Assembly (NCBI RefSeq): GCF_016918765.2 | Contig: NZ_CP092104.1 | Location: 1,612,001 to 1,676,000, forward strand | Length of the DNA: 64,000 nt | Direction of reading: 5' to 3' | Source of the DNA: Flagellatimonas centrodinii | GTDB lineage: Bacteria; Pseudomonadota; Gammaproteobacteria; Nevskiales; Nevskiaceae | Shown here: one piece after another, positions 46,839-56,073 of the stretch | Layout: the number at the start of each line of letters is the position of its first letter | Numbering within the stretch: position 1 is the stretch's first letter | Program-made: the position numbers and the translations under genes | Notes under the pieces: model-generated | Told to the model about the DNA's origin: nothing | Seen by the model: the letters and a program-made list of their open reading frames with translations, nothing else | Databases searched by the model: none

Positions 46839-48347
46839 TCAGCCTGGGATTTTCAGTCGCTGGCCGGGACGGATCAGATGTTTGTCATCAAGGCGGTTGT
46901 GTCGCGCCAGTTCTCGCACCGAAACGTCATAGCGACGCGCAATCGCCGACAGCGTCTGGCCGGAGCGCACGGTGTGCACCCGAAGCTGCACTTTGCGCAA
47001 CGATGCTGAGACGCTGTCTCGCGGTGGAATCTTGAGGGTCTGGCCAGCGCGAATGCGGCTGGCATCGGCAATGCCATTGACGCTCTGGAGCGTCCGGAGA
47101 TCGACGCCGTATCGCCGTGCGATCGTTCCCAGGGCCTCACCTTTGCGGATACGGTGGTGACGATAGTACTCCCGCTGACGATCGGCACGGTGTGCAGCGG
47201 GCAGCGAGACGTAGCGTGCGTGAAAGCGCTCGGACTGTCCGCTGGGGATGCGGATGCGATGACCGTTGGGCACCCACAGTTTTCCCCGATAGACCGCTTC
47301 GCTGTACGCCGGGTTGAGGCGACGCAAGGTGGCCTCGTCGGTCCCACTGGCGGTTGCGAGTGCCGAAAACGGAACAAAAGCATCGACCTGGACTTCATCG
47401 AAGCGCACGGGTGTGGCGACCTCCAGCCCGGGGAAGAACTGCTCCCGGTTTCGTTCAATATCGGTTACCGCCAGAAATTCCGCGTAAAAGTTTTTTGAGG
47501 CGAAGCCGAAGCGGCGGTTGTCATAGCGCTCGATCAGGTCGATCAGCGTCGAGCCGCCGACCCGCTCGAGGCCGCGGGCTATCCCATTGCGGCCGTGGTT
47601 GTAGGCCGTGAGCGCCAGGGGCCAATTGCCCAACAAGGCATAGTCATCGCGAAGGTGGCGGGCGGCGCCGTCGGTGGATGTCCACGGATCGCGGCGGTCA
47701 TCCACAACCTCGTCGAGACGCATGTAGATCCTCGCGGAGGCTGGCATGAACTGCCACAGCCCGGCGGCGCCCACCTTTGAATACGCGCTGACGTCGAAGC
47801 TCGATTCCAGCAGCGGCAATCGGGTCAATTTAAGGGGCAGCGAGTATCGGGAAAAGGTGGTCTCCATGGCGGGGAGGTACTGGCCAGCGGTCGTGAGAGC
47901 CGCACGTGTGCGCTCCTTGATCCCGCGTTGGGCACGCAGCGAGTCTGCCGCGATGCGGAAGCGATCAGCCGACGAGATGCCATTGAAGCGGTCGTAAAGC
48001 GCTCGATCTGAAGGCTTCAGGGCGTCGGGTGCGCCGTCGAAGCGCGATAGCCTGAGCAGGCTCTCGCGCAGCCGCTTTTTCGCCGCCTCCTCGCGGGCGC
48101 GTCGCACCTGCACGGGGACCCCCTCGGAAAAGTGCAGAACCTCGAGCACCACCTGCGGGAAGGCCGCGGGATGAATGATGCTGTCGTGAACGGCGTAGCG
48201 GCCGAAAACGTCAGTCCAGAAGGCGACGGCCGGTTCCAGGGAGGGATAGCGGGGAAAGTCGTCCTGGGCTATTGACGGAGAGGTGATCGTCAACAGCCCG
48301 AAGGTCACCCCAGTGCAAAAGTAGCGTCTCCAGCGATGCATCGTCAT
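46839..48347 (-). CDS. MltD-like lytic transglycosylase with two LysM domains
   Basis: The 502-residue protein (from ATG 48347) has a signal peptide (about 1-28, ending SPSIAQD). A catalytic SLT domain has Glu181 in LPLLESSFDV, followed by GAAGLWQFMP and AYNHGRNGI. Two LysM domains follow at about 382-428 (RKGEALGTIARRYGVD) and 458-502 (RSGQTLSAIARRYDVS). It cleaves peptidoglycan glycan strands. Unlike E. coli MltD, no lipobox Cys follows the signal, so it may be soluble in the periplasm. An ATG two codons later (48341) has better spacing to the AAGGAG site. It converges with the DUF456 gene. Confidence 0.9.
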   Translation of the reverse strand: MTMHRWRRYFCTGVTFGLLTITSPSIAQDDFPRYPSLEPAVAFWTDVFGRYAVHDSIIHPAAFPQVVLEVLHFSEGVPVQVRRAREEAAKKRLRESLLRLSRFDGAPDALKPSDRALYDRFNGISSADRFRIAADSLRAQRGIKERTRAALTTAGQYLPAMETTFSRYSLPLKLTRLPLLESSFDVSAYSKVGAAGLWQFMPASARIYMRLDEVVDDRRDPWTSTDGAARHLRDDYALLGNWPLALTAYNHGRNGIARGLERVGGSTLIDLIERYDNRRFGFASKNFYAEFLAVTDIERNREQFFPGLEVATPVRFDEVQVDAFVPFSALATASGTDEATLRRLNPAYSEAVYRGKLWVPNGHRIRIPSGQSERFHARYVSLPAAHRADRQREYYRHHRIRKGEALGTIARRYGVDLRTLQSVNGIADASRIRAGQTLKIPPRDSVSASLRKVQLRVHTVRSGQTLSAIARRYDVSVRELARHNRLDDKHLIRPGQRLKIPG

Positions 48348-48522
48348 AGGCTCCTTCCTGAGGGGGGACGTTTCCGTAAGCGGCGATACTAAGGAACCCA
48401 CCGGCCGCAGCGCAACGGAATTCTCGGCAGCACCACTGCCGCGCCCCAAGTACCATGTTCATTAAAGCCGGTATGGAGTACCAGCCGTGCCGTCGACCGC
48501 CACCGGAATCGAGTCCCACCGC

Positions 48523-49485
48523 ATGCCCAGTGCTCTGCCTCAGCTGTTTCCACCGATTGAAGCTCATGCGACGTATCAGCTGCCGGTTTCGCCGTTGCAC
48601 ACCCTGTACGTGGAGGAGTCGGGCAATCCAGATGGGCAACCGGTGATCTTCGTGCACGGCGGCCCTGGTGGTGGCTGTGAGCCGTGGTATCGGCAGTTCT
48701 TCGACCCCCGGCGCTATCGCATCGTGTTGTTCGACCAGCGCGGCTGCGGGCGGTCGACCCCACACGCCGAACTGCGGGAGAACACCACCTGGGACCTGGT
48801 GGCCGACATGGAGCGCATCCGCCAACACCTCTCGATCGAGCGGTGGGTGGTGTTCGGCGGGTCCTGGGGGTCGACCCTGGCGCTGACCTATGCACAAGCA
48901 CATGGCGACCGCGTCATCGGGCTGATTCTTCGCGGGATATTCCTGCTGCGGCGCGCCGAGATCGAGTGGTTCTACCAGTCCGGCGCCAGTTGGCTGTATC
49001 CCGATGCTTGGCAGGCATACCTGCAGCACATTCCTGTCGAGGAACGGCACGACATGGTTGCGGCCTATTACCGGCGGCTGACCAGTGCTGACGTCGCCGT
49101 TCGCCGCGCCGCGGCACGTGTGTGGAGCCTGTGGGAAGGCGCGACCAGCAAGTTGATCCCATCGGCTGCGGCCACCCGGCGCTTCGGCGAAGACCGCTTC
49201 GCCGAAGCCTTCGCACGGATCGAGTGCCACTACTTCCAGCACGCCGGATTCTTTGAGCGGGACGACCAGTTGCTCGCCAATGCTTATCGCTTGCACGCGA
49301 TTCCCGGCGTCATCGTGCAGGGGCGATACGACGTGGTGTGTCCGATGCGATCAGCCTGGGAACTGCACCAAGCCTGGCCGCAGGCCGAGTTTCACATCAT
49401 CGCCGATGCCGGGCATGCCGCCAGCGAGCCGGGAACCTTGGCAGCGCTGTTGAGCGCGACACAGCGATTTTCCAGCTTGCCCTGA
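48523..49485 (+). CDS. pip: Prolyl aminopeptidase
   Basis: The 320-residue serine peptidase removes N-terminal proline. The family opening YVEESGNPDG and oxyanion loop VFVHGGPGGGC (about 42-52), DQRGCGRSTPH, the nucleophile Ser114 in GGSWGS, Asp in QGRYDVVCP and His in DAGHAASEP are all present. ATG 48523 fits the usual PPIE-type N-terminus; an in-frame GTG at 48487 would add 12 residues. It converges with the thioesterase gene, 12 bases apart. Confidence 0.93.
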   Translation: MPSALPQLFPPIEAHATYQLPVSPLHTLYVEESGNPDGQPVIFVHGGPGGGCEPWYRQFFDPRRYRIVLFDQRGCGRSTPHAELRENTTWDLVADMERIRQHLSIERWVVFGGSWGSTLALTYAQAHGDRVIGLILRGIFLLRRAEIEWFYQSGASWLYPDAWQAYLQHIPVEERHDMVAAYYRRLTSADVAVRRAAARVWSLWEGATSKLIPSAAATRRFGEDRFAEAFARIECHYFQHAGFFERDDQLLANAYRLHAIPGVIVQGRYDVVCPMRSAWELHQAWPQAEFHIIADAGHAASEPGTLAALLSATQRFSSLP

Positions 49486-49497
49486 CCCGCAGGCCTG

Positions 49498-50019
49498 TCA
49501 GTCGACACTGCGTAGGCGTTTGAGATCCCGGGCATGTTGCAGACGCATCTCCCGCCGAAGTTGAGCCTCCTCGTAGCGACGTTGTTCGATGTCGTCGCCC
49601 GGGACCAGAGGCGGCACGGCACGGGGCTGGCCTGATGCGTCCATGGCAACGAAAGTGAGATATGCGGACAGGATGTCGCGCCGGTGCAGGCCGCAGCCAT
49701 CAACGGCTTCCACTTTGCACCCGATCTCCATCGAGGTGCCCCAGGCACGATTGACCGTGGCGTTGAAAATGAGGACGTCACCCCGGCGAGCAGGTGCGAT
49801 GAAGTGAACCGCGTCCACGCCCACCGTGACACACACCCCGCCGGCATGACGGTCTGCCACCACCGCGCAGTAGCGGTCCATCAGCGCCATGATCTGACCG
49901 CCAAAAACCGTGTCGTTGGCATTCAGATCATTGGGAAACACCATATAGACCTGTTCGCGCACGGCCGAGGCGGCAGCCGACTTCGCCGGCAGCGGCGTGT
50001 CCGCCCGGTCAGCGGACAT
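49498..50019 (-). CDS. Acyl-CoA thioesterase, hotdog fold
   Basis: The 173-residue cytoplasmic enzyme of the YciA/BACH-like family has FPNDLNANDTVFGGQIMALMD (about 28-48) with the catalytic Asn/Asp region, then VDAVHFIAPARRGDVLIF. It hydrolyses acyl-CoA to free acid and CoA. ATG 50019 overlaps the 3' end of the LolA-like gene by 11 bases, so translation may be coupled. The C-tail is basic and helical (RRYEEAQLRREMRLQHAR). Confidence 0.85.
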   Translation of the reverse strand: MSADRADTPLPAKSAAASAVREQVYMVFPNDLNANDTVFGGQIMALMDRYCAVVADRHAGGVCVTVGVDAVHFIAPARRGDVLIFNATVNRAWGTSMEIGCKVEAVDGCGLHRRDILSAYLTFVAMDASGQPRAVPPLVPGDDIEQRRYEEAQLRREMRLQHARDLKRLRSVD

Positions 50020-50794
50020 TGGCGAGGCTGTTCTCGTCGAAGTCACGATCCAGAAATCCATTGTCGAAGACGTAGTCTTCGAAGGTGAGCGTGGTCGACT
50101 TGCCGGTGACGTGATTGACCATGTCCAGCCGAAGCGGGCGCCAGTAACGGTCGAGGAACTGCGCATAGCCGGTGGCGGTAAGGGTCTTCAGATGTTCCCC
50201 CTTGCGGTCGTAGAAGACCACCTTCTGCAGTCGCAGTTCAGCCTGGTCCATCCAAACCACCTGTCGAGAGTATCCCGAGTTCTCATCCTTCGGAATACGC
50301 TCGAGCACGTGCATGTCCACGCCGTCAACGGTCTCGTCCCGAAGCCATTTGAACCGGTACTTCTCGATCTCCTGGGAGCCCAGATCCTCGTAGGCGAACT
50401 CGCTGCCCATGAAGGCACCGGTCTGACCGGAGCTGGCAATACGCTTCACCCGCCGCAACGCGGGCAGATACAGCCAGCGATCGTCGTCACTGTCGCTATG
50501 GGCGTGCGTGAGCAATGCGGTACCGGCAACGTCGCGCGGTTCATCGAACACGATCAGTGACTTGTCGCCATCATCCGCAACTTCCAGCGTCTGGCTGCGC
50601 AGGCTGCGGATCGCCTCGTCACCGTTGCGGTTGCGCAATACCATGGTCATCGTGGCCTGGCTGTCGCCGTAGCCCTCGCCTCGTTGCTCAGCCTCCTGGG
50701 CGATGGCGAGGCCCTTGTCCTCGGCACTCTGGGCATGTGCGGCCATCGCGCCTGCCAGCGCGACCGCGGCGAAGAAAAAACGGTGATTCATCAT
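50009..50794 (-). CDS. LolA-like outer-membrane lipoprotein-sorting protein
   Basis: The 261-residue periplasmic protein has a signal peptide (about 1-21, ending AAHAQS) and the LolA/LppX-like beta fold: MTMVLRNRNGDEAIRSLR, DRWLYLPALRRVKRIASSGQTGAFMGSEFAYEDL and YWRPLRLDMVN. Proteins of this type commonly accompany RND exporters and are thought to carry lipids or hydrophobic compounds across the periplasm. No RND gene is adjacent. It starts inside the end of the TetR gene (ATGA overlap), so it is controlled with it. Confidence 0.85.
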   Translation of the reverse strand: MMNHRFFFAAVALAGAMAAHAQSAEDKGLAIAQEAEQRGEGYGDSQATMTMVLRNRNGDEAIRSLRSQTLEVADDGDKSLIVFDEPRDVAGTALLTHAHSDSDDDRWLYLPALRRVKRIASSGQTGAFMGSEFAYEDLGSQEIEKYRFKWLRDETVDGVDMHVLERIPKDENSGYSRQVVWMDQAELRLQKVVFYDRKGEHLKTLTATGYAQFLDRYWRPLRLDMVNHVTGKSTTLTFEDYVFDNGFLDRDFDENSLANVR

Positions 50795-51405
50795 GAACTC
50801 CGGTGGGGTCGTAGGGTTTGTAGGTAGTCGATCAGGCCGCGCATCGCTGCCTGCAGGAAAACGGGACCGCGCGCGCCATGCGCAAGCCCACCACTGCCCT
50901 CGATGGCACTGAGGATGAATGCCGCTGCGTCCTCGGGCACCACGTCGGCCCTGACGGTGCCGCTGCCCTGGCCTTGACGCAGGCCTTCAACGATACCGTC
51001 ATGCCAATCGTCGATCAGGGTTTGCACCCGCGCCAGAAACTCGGCCGGTTCGTCCTGAAGTTCATGCAACAGGTTGGCCAGTGGGCAGCCCGCCCCCACT
51101 ACCTGGTCGCAGCGCTCCGCGGTCAATGTACGGCACAGCTCGATCGCGGCACTGACCACGTCCGGCGCGCCGATCACCGGTCGCCAGGTCTGTTCGATCC
51201 AGGGGCGCAGTCGCTCCTCGATCACGGCGAGCCCGAGGTCGGCCTTGTTGCGGAAGTGGTGGTAGAGGGCGCCCTTGGTCAGGCCAAGCCGGTCCAACAG
51301 GGTGTCGAGCCGCATGGCGCGGTATCCCAGACGATGCAGATCCTCGAACGCGGCATCCAGCAGCAGCGTGCGGGTATGGTCGGCCGATCGCCGAGGGGCC
51401 GTCAT
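50791..51405 (-). CDS. TetR/AcrR-family regulator
   Basis: The 204-residue regulator has the helix-turn-helix (about 10-58; LLLDAAFEDLHRLGYRAMRLDTLLDRLGLTKGALYHHF) and a C-terminal TetR_C domain with CPLANLLHELQDE. A perfect 7-bp inverted repeat, ACATACT-GATG-AGTATGT, lies 17 bases upstream of its start, which suggests self-repression. It is translationally coupled to the LolA-like gene and divergent from the MgtE gene, so it may sense a hydrophobic ligand. The ligand is unknown. Confidence 0.9.
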   Translation of the reverse strand: MTAPRRSADHTRTLLLDAAFEDLHRLGYRAMRLDTLLDRLGLTKGALYHHFRNKADLGLAVIEERLRPWIEQTWRPVIGAPDVVSAAIELCRTLTAERCDQVVGAGCPLANLLHELQDEPAEFLARVQTLIDDWHDGIVEGLRQGQGSGTVRADVVPEDAAAFILSAIEGSGGLAHGARGPVFLQAAMRGLIDYLQTLRPHRSS

Positions 51406-51421
51406 GAGAGGCGTGCAGTGA

Positions 51422-51439
51422 ACATACTGATGAGTATGT
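51422..51439. promoter_or_regulatory. Putative TetR operator
   Basis: ACATACTGATGAGTATGT is a perfect 7-bp inverted repeat with a 4-base centre. It sits 17 bases upstream of the TetR start and 61 bases upstream of the MgtE start, so it could control both. Confidence 0.6.
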
Positions 51440-51499
51440 CGTCTCGCTGGCGGCTGTCAATCCCGCATAATCGTGGCGACTCCTGCCAAGAGCCTGACC

Positions 51500-52666
51500 A
51501 TGCACGCGATCGATCCGGAAGACCTCTCCGCCCTGTTGCGCGAACTGCGGTCGCGCGTGCCGGTGGATGCCGCCGCACTGCTGGCGCGTGAGACCCCGCA
51601 GCGAATCGAGGCGGCCCTCCGGCAGCTGCCTCAGGATTTCGCCGCTGGCATCGCCGCCCATTTGCCAGGCATGGCGGATGAGGAGCCGGCGTTCACGACT
51701 GCCAGCACCGTGCGCGAACTGATGGAGCCGATGGTCGGGGTGTTGCCCGCCGATACCACCGTCGCCGGGGCGGTCGACTGGCTTGCCCGCAGTGAGGAGG
51801 TCTCGCGCATCACTTATCTCTACGTTGCCTCCGCCGACCAGCGACTGCTGGGCATGGTGGTCATGCGAGACCTCTTGCTGGCCCGGCCCGGGCAGCGTCT
51901 GTCCGAAGTGATGTTGCACGAGCCCTTCGCATTCGCCCCCGACACCGAAATCGGTGAGGCGATACGTGCGGCCGTCAATCGCCACTATCCCGTGTATCCG
52001 GTGGTCGACGAAGACGGTTATCTGCTCGGCCTGGTTCGCGGATGGCAACTATTCGAGCGGCAGGCCATCGAGATATCCGCGCAGAGCGGCACCATGGTCG
52101 GCCTCGACAAGGAAGAGCGGCTGTCGACTCCGTTTTGGCAGTCCTTCCGAATGCGTCACCCGTGGCTGCAGGTCAACCTGCTCACCGCTTTCCTGGCGGC
52201 GATGGTGGTGGGAGCGTTCGAGGACACCATCACCCGTATCGTCGCGCTGGCTGCATTTCTCCCAGTGCTGGCTGGCCAAAGCGGCAACAACGGCTGCCAG
52301 ACGCTCGCGATCACGCTACGTGGCCTTACGCTCGGAGAACTGGAAACGCTGCCTGTGAGGTCCTTGCTGCGCAAGGAAGTCATGATGGGGGCGCTCAACG
52401 GTCTGCTGACCGGCCTGATCGCCGCTGCCGCCATGTGGTGGTTCGCCGGCGACACCCCGGACCAGCGCCTCGCGCTGGCCGCGGTGATCCTCATCGCGAT
52501 GACCGGCGCCTGCGCGCTTTCGGGCGCCTTCGGCGTGATGGTGCCGCTGACCCTGCGGCGCTTCGGTGCGGACCCGGCAACCGCCTCCAGCATTTTTCTG
52601 ACCACCGGAACCGACATAGCGGGCATGGGGTTGATGCTGCTGCTGGCAACGGTGCTGGTGCTGTGA
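51500..52666 (+). CDS. Short MgtE-type divalent-cation transporter
   Basis: The 388-residue protein has a shortened N-terminal domain (about 1-65), a CBS pair (about 70-190; VRELMEPMVGVLPADTTVAGAVDW, LSEVMLHEPFAFAPDTEIGEA) and a five-helix membrane domain with the family motifs FLPVLAGQSGNNGCQTLAITLRGL and TGTDIAGMG. MgtE channels carry Mg2+ and are gated by their cytoplasmic domain. At 388 residues it is shorter than typical 450-residue MgtE, mainly at the N-domain, which could change gating. ATG 51500 is preferred over GTG 51473. Confidence 0.88.
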   Translation: MHAIDPEDLSALLRELRSRVPVDAAALLARETPQRIEAALRQLPQDFAAGIAAHLPGMADEEPAFTTASTVRELMEPMVGVLPADTTVAGAVDWLARSEEVSRITYLYVASADQRLLGMVVMRDLLLARPGQRLSEVMLHEPFAFAPDTEIGEAIRAAVNRHYPVYPVVDEDGYLLGLVRGWQLFERQAIEISAQSGTMVGLDKEERLSTPFWQSFRMRHPWLQVNLLTAFLAAMVVGAFEDTITRIVALAAFLPVLAGQSGNNGCQTLAITLRGLTLGELETLPVRSLLRKEVMMGALNGLLTGLIAAAAMWWFAGDTPDQRLALAAVILIAMTGACALSGAFGVMVPLTLRRFGADPATASSIFLTTGTDIAGMGLMLLLATVLVL

Positions 52667-52732
52667 GCCACGCCGGCCTCATTCTGCGCACCCGCGAATG
52701 TTCGGCGCCCTCAGCCAGGCGGGGGGCGCCCC

Positions 52733-53095
52733 ATGTCTGACCTGAAGGATCCGCGCGTACTGTTCGCCGCCGAACGCACGCTGATGGCATGGACCCGCAC
52801 GTCGGTGGCGCTGATGGCATTCGGTTTCGTGGTCGAACGATTCGGCCTGATCGAACGCCTGTTGCGGCCTGACGTCGCCACCGCCATCAATGTTGCCGCC
52901 GGCATTGGTGTCGGCTTCGTCCTGCTCGGCGTCGGGGTTAGCCTGCTGTCGGTGCTGCAGTATCGGCGCGTATTGCGAGAGCTGCAGCCCGCCGAGTTCC
53001 CGCGTGGCTACTGGGTATCGGTGGCAGCCGGGGTCAACCTGGTGGTGGCGCTCGCCGGGGTGTTGTTGGCCGCACATCTGCTGGGGGTGATTTGA
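52733..53095 (+). CDS. DUF202/YidH-like membrane protein
   Basis: The 120-residue inner-membrane protein has the family opening LKDPRVLFAAERTLMAWTRTSVALMAFGFVVERF (about 3-37), then two more hydrophobic segments (about 49-72 and 95-118). Its function is unknown; relatives appear in operons with transport and phosphate-related genes. The TGA stop overlaps the TTG start of the next gene, so the two are translated together. Confidence 0.85.
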   Translation: MSDLKDPRVLFAAERTLMAWTRTSVALMAFGFVVERFGLIERLLRPDVATAINVAAGIGVGFVLLGVGVSLLSVLQYRRVLRELQPAEFPRGYWVSVAAGVNLVVALAGVLLAAHLLGVI

Positions 53096-53856
53096 CCCTC
53101 GTCGATGTGCTGCTGGTGTTCAGTGGGTTCGCGACCGCCGCCCTTTCCGGGGTCGCCGGCATGGGCGGTGGCACGATCCTGATCGCCCTGTTCTTCGCCT
53201 TCGGTCTGGCGCCCATCGAAGCGGTCCCCTTGTTCGCGGCGGTCCAGCTGGTCTCCAACAGTGCGCGCACCGTGGCCTATGCCCGCCACGTCGAATGGCG
53301 GGCCACCGGCTGGTTTCTGCTGACGGCTGTGCCGGTCACCCTGCTGGTGGCACCGTGGGTGGCGATGGTCGAGCCTGCGCTGATCCAACTGATCCTGGCT
53401 GGATTGATCCTCGCCTCCCTGCGGCCGGGGGCGGCAGCATTGCCGCTGGGCGCACGGCGCTCGTTTGCGCTGGCGGGGGCCCTCAACGGGTCCATTGGCC
53501 TGTTTGTCGGAGCGACCGGGCTGTTCGTCGGGCGCCTGTTCCTGCGGCCGGAGTGGCGCAAGGAAACCGTGATCGGCACACTCGCCCTCACCCAGGTGTT
53601 GGGCCATGGTCTGCGGGTCATCGCCTTCGGCCTGGTCGGCTTCAGCATCTTCAGCCGGCCCCTGCTGCTGGCGGCGCTGTGCCTGGCCGTCATTGCCGGC
53701 ACGGTGCTCGGCAAGTGGTACAACCAGCGCCTCGATGAAGACCGGTTCGCCCGGATGGCGCGCGGGTTACTGGTGCTGTTGTCTCTCTACCTGCTCGTGA
53801 CGGGAGCCTACGATTTATGGAATGCATCCTCGACGCTGTCGCCGTCCAACAGCTGA
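53092..53856 (+). CDS. TSUP-family (TauE/SafE) membrane transporter
   Basis: The 254-residue protein has about eight hydrophobic segments and the two-fold repeated TSUP pattern: GVAGMGGGTILIALFFAFGL (about 20-39) and GATGLFVGRLFL (about 142-153). The family exports or imports organic anions or sulfur compounds. Translation likely starts at TTG 53092 inside the DUF202 stop, though GTG 53107 is possible. Its end overlaps the thioesterase gene by 40 bases. Confidence 0.85.
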   Translation: MTLVDVLLVFSGFATAALSGVAGMGGGTILIALFFAFGLAPIEAVPLFAAVQLVSNSARTVAYARHVEWRATGWFLLTAVPVTLLVAPWVAMVEPALIQLILAGLILASLRPGAAALPLGARRSFALAGALNGSIGLFVGATGLFVGRLFLRPEWRKETVIGTLALTQVLGHGLRVIAFGLVGFSIFSRPLLLAALCLAVIAGTVLGKWYNQRLDEDRFARMARGLLVLLSLYLLVTGAYDLWNASSTLSPSNS

Positions 53857-54227
53857 TTCGCGACGGGCTGCCAGCTGCCGCCTCTGTTGTCGTCGAGGCA
53901 GTGGGGCCGGGTGAGGCCCGTATCCGGCTGCCGTTCCATGCACGCATGCTGCGGCCGGGCGGCGTGATTTCGGGGCCGACCCTGATGGCCGCGGCCGACA
54001 CCGCGATGTACGCCTGCGTGTTGGCGCATGTCGGTCCGGAGCTGATGGCGGTGACCACCGACATGAACCTGCACTTCCTGTCGATGACTCCGGCCGGGGA
54101 TGTCGTGGCCGAAGCACGGTTACTGAAGCTGGGGCGTCGGCTATTGGTGCTGGACGTCGCGGTGCGCGACCATCTCGGTCGCGAGACGGTCCATGTGACC
54201 GGCAGTTACATGCGCCCCAGCCAGTGA
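53817..54227 (+). CDS. PaaI-type hotdog thioesterase
   Basis: The 136-residue cytoplasmic enzyme shows the PaaI-like pattern: RIRLPFHARMLRPGGVISGPTLMAAADTAMYACV (about 36-69) with the conserved Gly/Asp site, and AVTTDMNLHFLSM. It hydrolyses acyl- or aryl-CoA thioesters. The start overlaps the TSUP gene, and its 3' end overlaps the TRAP permease gene on the other strand by 22 bases. The tight packing suggests one transcript from 52733. Confidence 0.85.
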   Translation: MECILDAVAVQQLIRDGLPAAASVVVEAVGPGEARIRLPFHARMLRPGGVISGPTLMAAADTAMYACVLAHVGPELMAVTTDMNLHFLSMTPAGDVVAEARLLKLGRRLLVLDVAVRDHLGRETVHVTGSYMRPSQ

Positions 54228-55573
54228 CCCAGGCCGGTGACCAGTGACGGAAATGCCGCCAGCAGGGCCAGCAGGGCCAGTTGAATGGCGATGAACGGCA
54301 CCACGCCGCGGTAGATTGCGGTGGTGGGTACCGACTCCGGGGTGACGCCCCGCAGGTAGAACAACGCGAAGCCGAAGGGCGGGGTCAGAAAACTGGTTTG
54401 CAGGTTCAGCGCCATCATCACCCCCAGCCACACCGGGTCGACCCCGAGCATCAACAGCGCCGGCGCCACGATCGGCACCACCACGAACGTGATCTCGATG
54501 AAGTCGATGATGAAGCCGAGCAGAAACATCAGCACCATCACCACCAGCACGGCGCCGAAGGCCCCGCCTGGCAGGTCATGCAACAGACCGTGCACCAGGG
54601 TATCGCCACCGTAGGCATTGAAGACCATGGAAAAGGCCGATGCGCCGATGAAGATCATGAACACCATGGTGGTGATTCCCGCGGTCCGTTCGCCACTGTC
54701 GCGCAGCAGCGCGGTCGACAGTGCGCCGCGCAGCAGCGCCAGCACAATCGCACCCATGCCGCCCACGGCGGCCGCCTCGGTCGGAGTCGCAATGCCGCCG
54801 ATGATCGAACCGAGCACGGCCACGATCAATATCAGGGGTGCGGACAGGCCCACCACCAGTCTGCGGAGCGATAGTGGGGGCAGGTCGGTTACCGGGGGCG
54901 CGCGGTGCGGCTGTCGCCAGGCCACCACGACGATATAGCCGATATAGGCGAGCACCAGCAGCAGGCCGGGAACCAGACTGCCGATGAAGAGATCGCCAAC
55001 CGACACGGTCTCCGTCGAGAACAACCCCTGTGCCAACTGCGCCTGCTGATACGCCGAAGACAGCACGTCACCCAGCAGCACCAGAATGATGGACGGGGGA
55101 ATGATCTGTCCCAGGGTGCCGCTGGCGGCCAGCGTGCCGGTGGCCAGGCTGGGTTCGTAGCCGCGCCGCAGCAGGGTCGGCAGGCTCAGCAGGCCCAGGG
55201 TGACCACCGTGGCGCCGACGATACCGGTGCTCGCTGCCATCAGCATGCCCACCAGAACGACCGCCACCAGCAGGCCGCCGCGCAGCCGCCCGAGCAGGGA
55301 CGCCATCGATTCCAGCAGGTCTTCGGCGATACGTGCGCGTTCCAGTACCACGCCCATGAACACGAACAGCGGCACCGCCATCAAGGTTTCGTTGGTCATC
55401 ACCCCGAACAGCCGGCTCGGCAGGTCCAGCAGCTCCGGCAGCCCGAATGCGCCCAGTGCGATCCCCAACAGACCGAAGGCGAGGGCAGTGCCGCCGAGGG
55501 TGAACGCGACCGGGTAGCCGACCAGCAGCAGGCCGCAGACCGTCAGGAACATGACGATGGCCAGGGCACTCAT
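54206..55573 (-). CDS. TRAP transporter large permease (DctM)
   Basis: The 455-residue inner-membrane subunit has about twelve hydrophobic segments, with the DctM signatures GYPVAFTLGGTALAFGLLG (about 19-37), ASGTLGQIIPPSIILVLLGD (about 148-167) and GGIATPTEAAAVGGMGA. It works with a small permease and a periplasmic binding protein to import acidic solutes with Na+ or H+. The start at 55573 overlaps the small-permease stop by ATGA. No binding-protein gene is adjacent. Confidence 0.9.
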   Translation of the reverse strand: MSALAIVMFLTVCGLLLVGYPVAFTLGGTALAFGLLGIALGAFGLPELLDLPSRLFGVMTNETLMAVPLFVFMGVVLERARIAEDLLESMASLLGRLRGGLLVAVVLVGMLMAASTGIVGATVVTLGLLSLPTLLRRGYEPSLATGTLAASGTLGQIIPPSIILVLLGDVLSSAYQQAQLAQGLFSTETVSVGDLFIGSLVPGLLLVLAYIGYIVVVAWRQPHRAPPVTDLPPLSLRRLVVGLSAPLILIVAVLGSIIGGIATPTEAAAVGGMGAIVLALLRGALSTALLRDSGERTAGITTMVFMIFIGASAFSMVFNAYGGDTLVHGLLHDLPGGAFGAVLVVMVLMFLLGFIIDFIEITFVVVPIVAPALLMLGVDPVWLGVMMALNLQTSFLTPPFGFALFYLRGVTPESVPTTAIYRGVVPFIAIQLALLALLAAFPSLVTGLGHWLGRM

Positions 55574-56073
55574 GGGCTGTCTTGCCGACGGCGGTGCAGG
55601 GCATGGCGGACCTCGACCGCAGCCTGCAGAATCAGTTGGACCGCCATCACCAGGATCAGGGTTTTGAGCAGCCACACCAGCGGCAGGCCGCCAGGATCCA
55701 TCGAGCGCTCCTGGATCGCCCATGCGCGGGCAACATAGGCCCACGAGGTCAGCAGCAGGAAGCCGGCGAAGGGAATCAGGAACAGCACCGTTCCCAGCAG
55801 ATCGGCGGTGGCCTGGCCGCGCGGACTGAAGCGGCCGTACAGAATATCGACCCGCACGTGTTCCCCGCGGCGCAGCCCGGCGGCGGCGGCCAGCATGAAG
55901 ATCAGTGCGTGCAGGTATAACCCACTCTCCTGCAGGGCAGTGCTGCCGATGCCGACGGCATAGCGCAGCACCACCACGGTGAACACCACTGCTGTCAGTA
56001 ACAGGGTGCACAGTCCGGCCAGCCGGAACAGGGCGTCATTGAGCGCTTCGATGGCGTCGAGCAGGCGGCTCAT
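55570..56073 (-). CDS. TRAP transporter small permease (DctQ)
   Basis: The 167-residue inner-membrane protein has four hydrophobic segments and the DctQ pattern LQESGLYLHALIFMLAAAAGLRRGEHVRVDILY (about 48-80). It bridges the binding protein and the large permease. It overlaps the homoserine kinase stop (56070-56073) and the DctM start, so kinase, DctQ and DctM form one tightly coupled unit. The pairing with a homoserine kinase is unusual. Confidence 0.88.
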   Translation of the reverse strand: MSRLLDAIEALNDALFRLAGLCTLLLTAVVFTVVVLRYAVGIGSTALQESGLYLHALIFMLAAAAGLRRGEHVRVDILYGRFSPRGQATADLLGTVLFLIPFAGFLLLTSWAYVARAWAIQERSMDPGGLPLVWLLKTLILVMAVQLILQAAVEVRHALHRRRQDSP

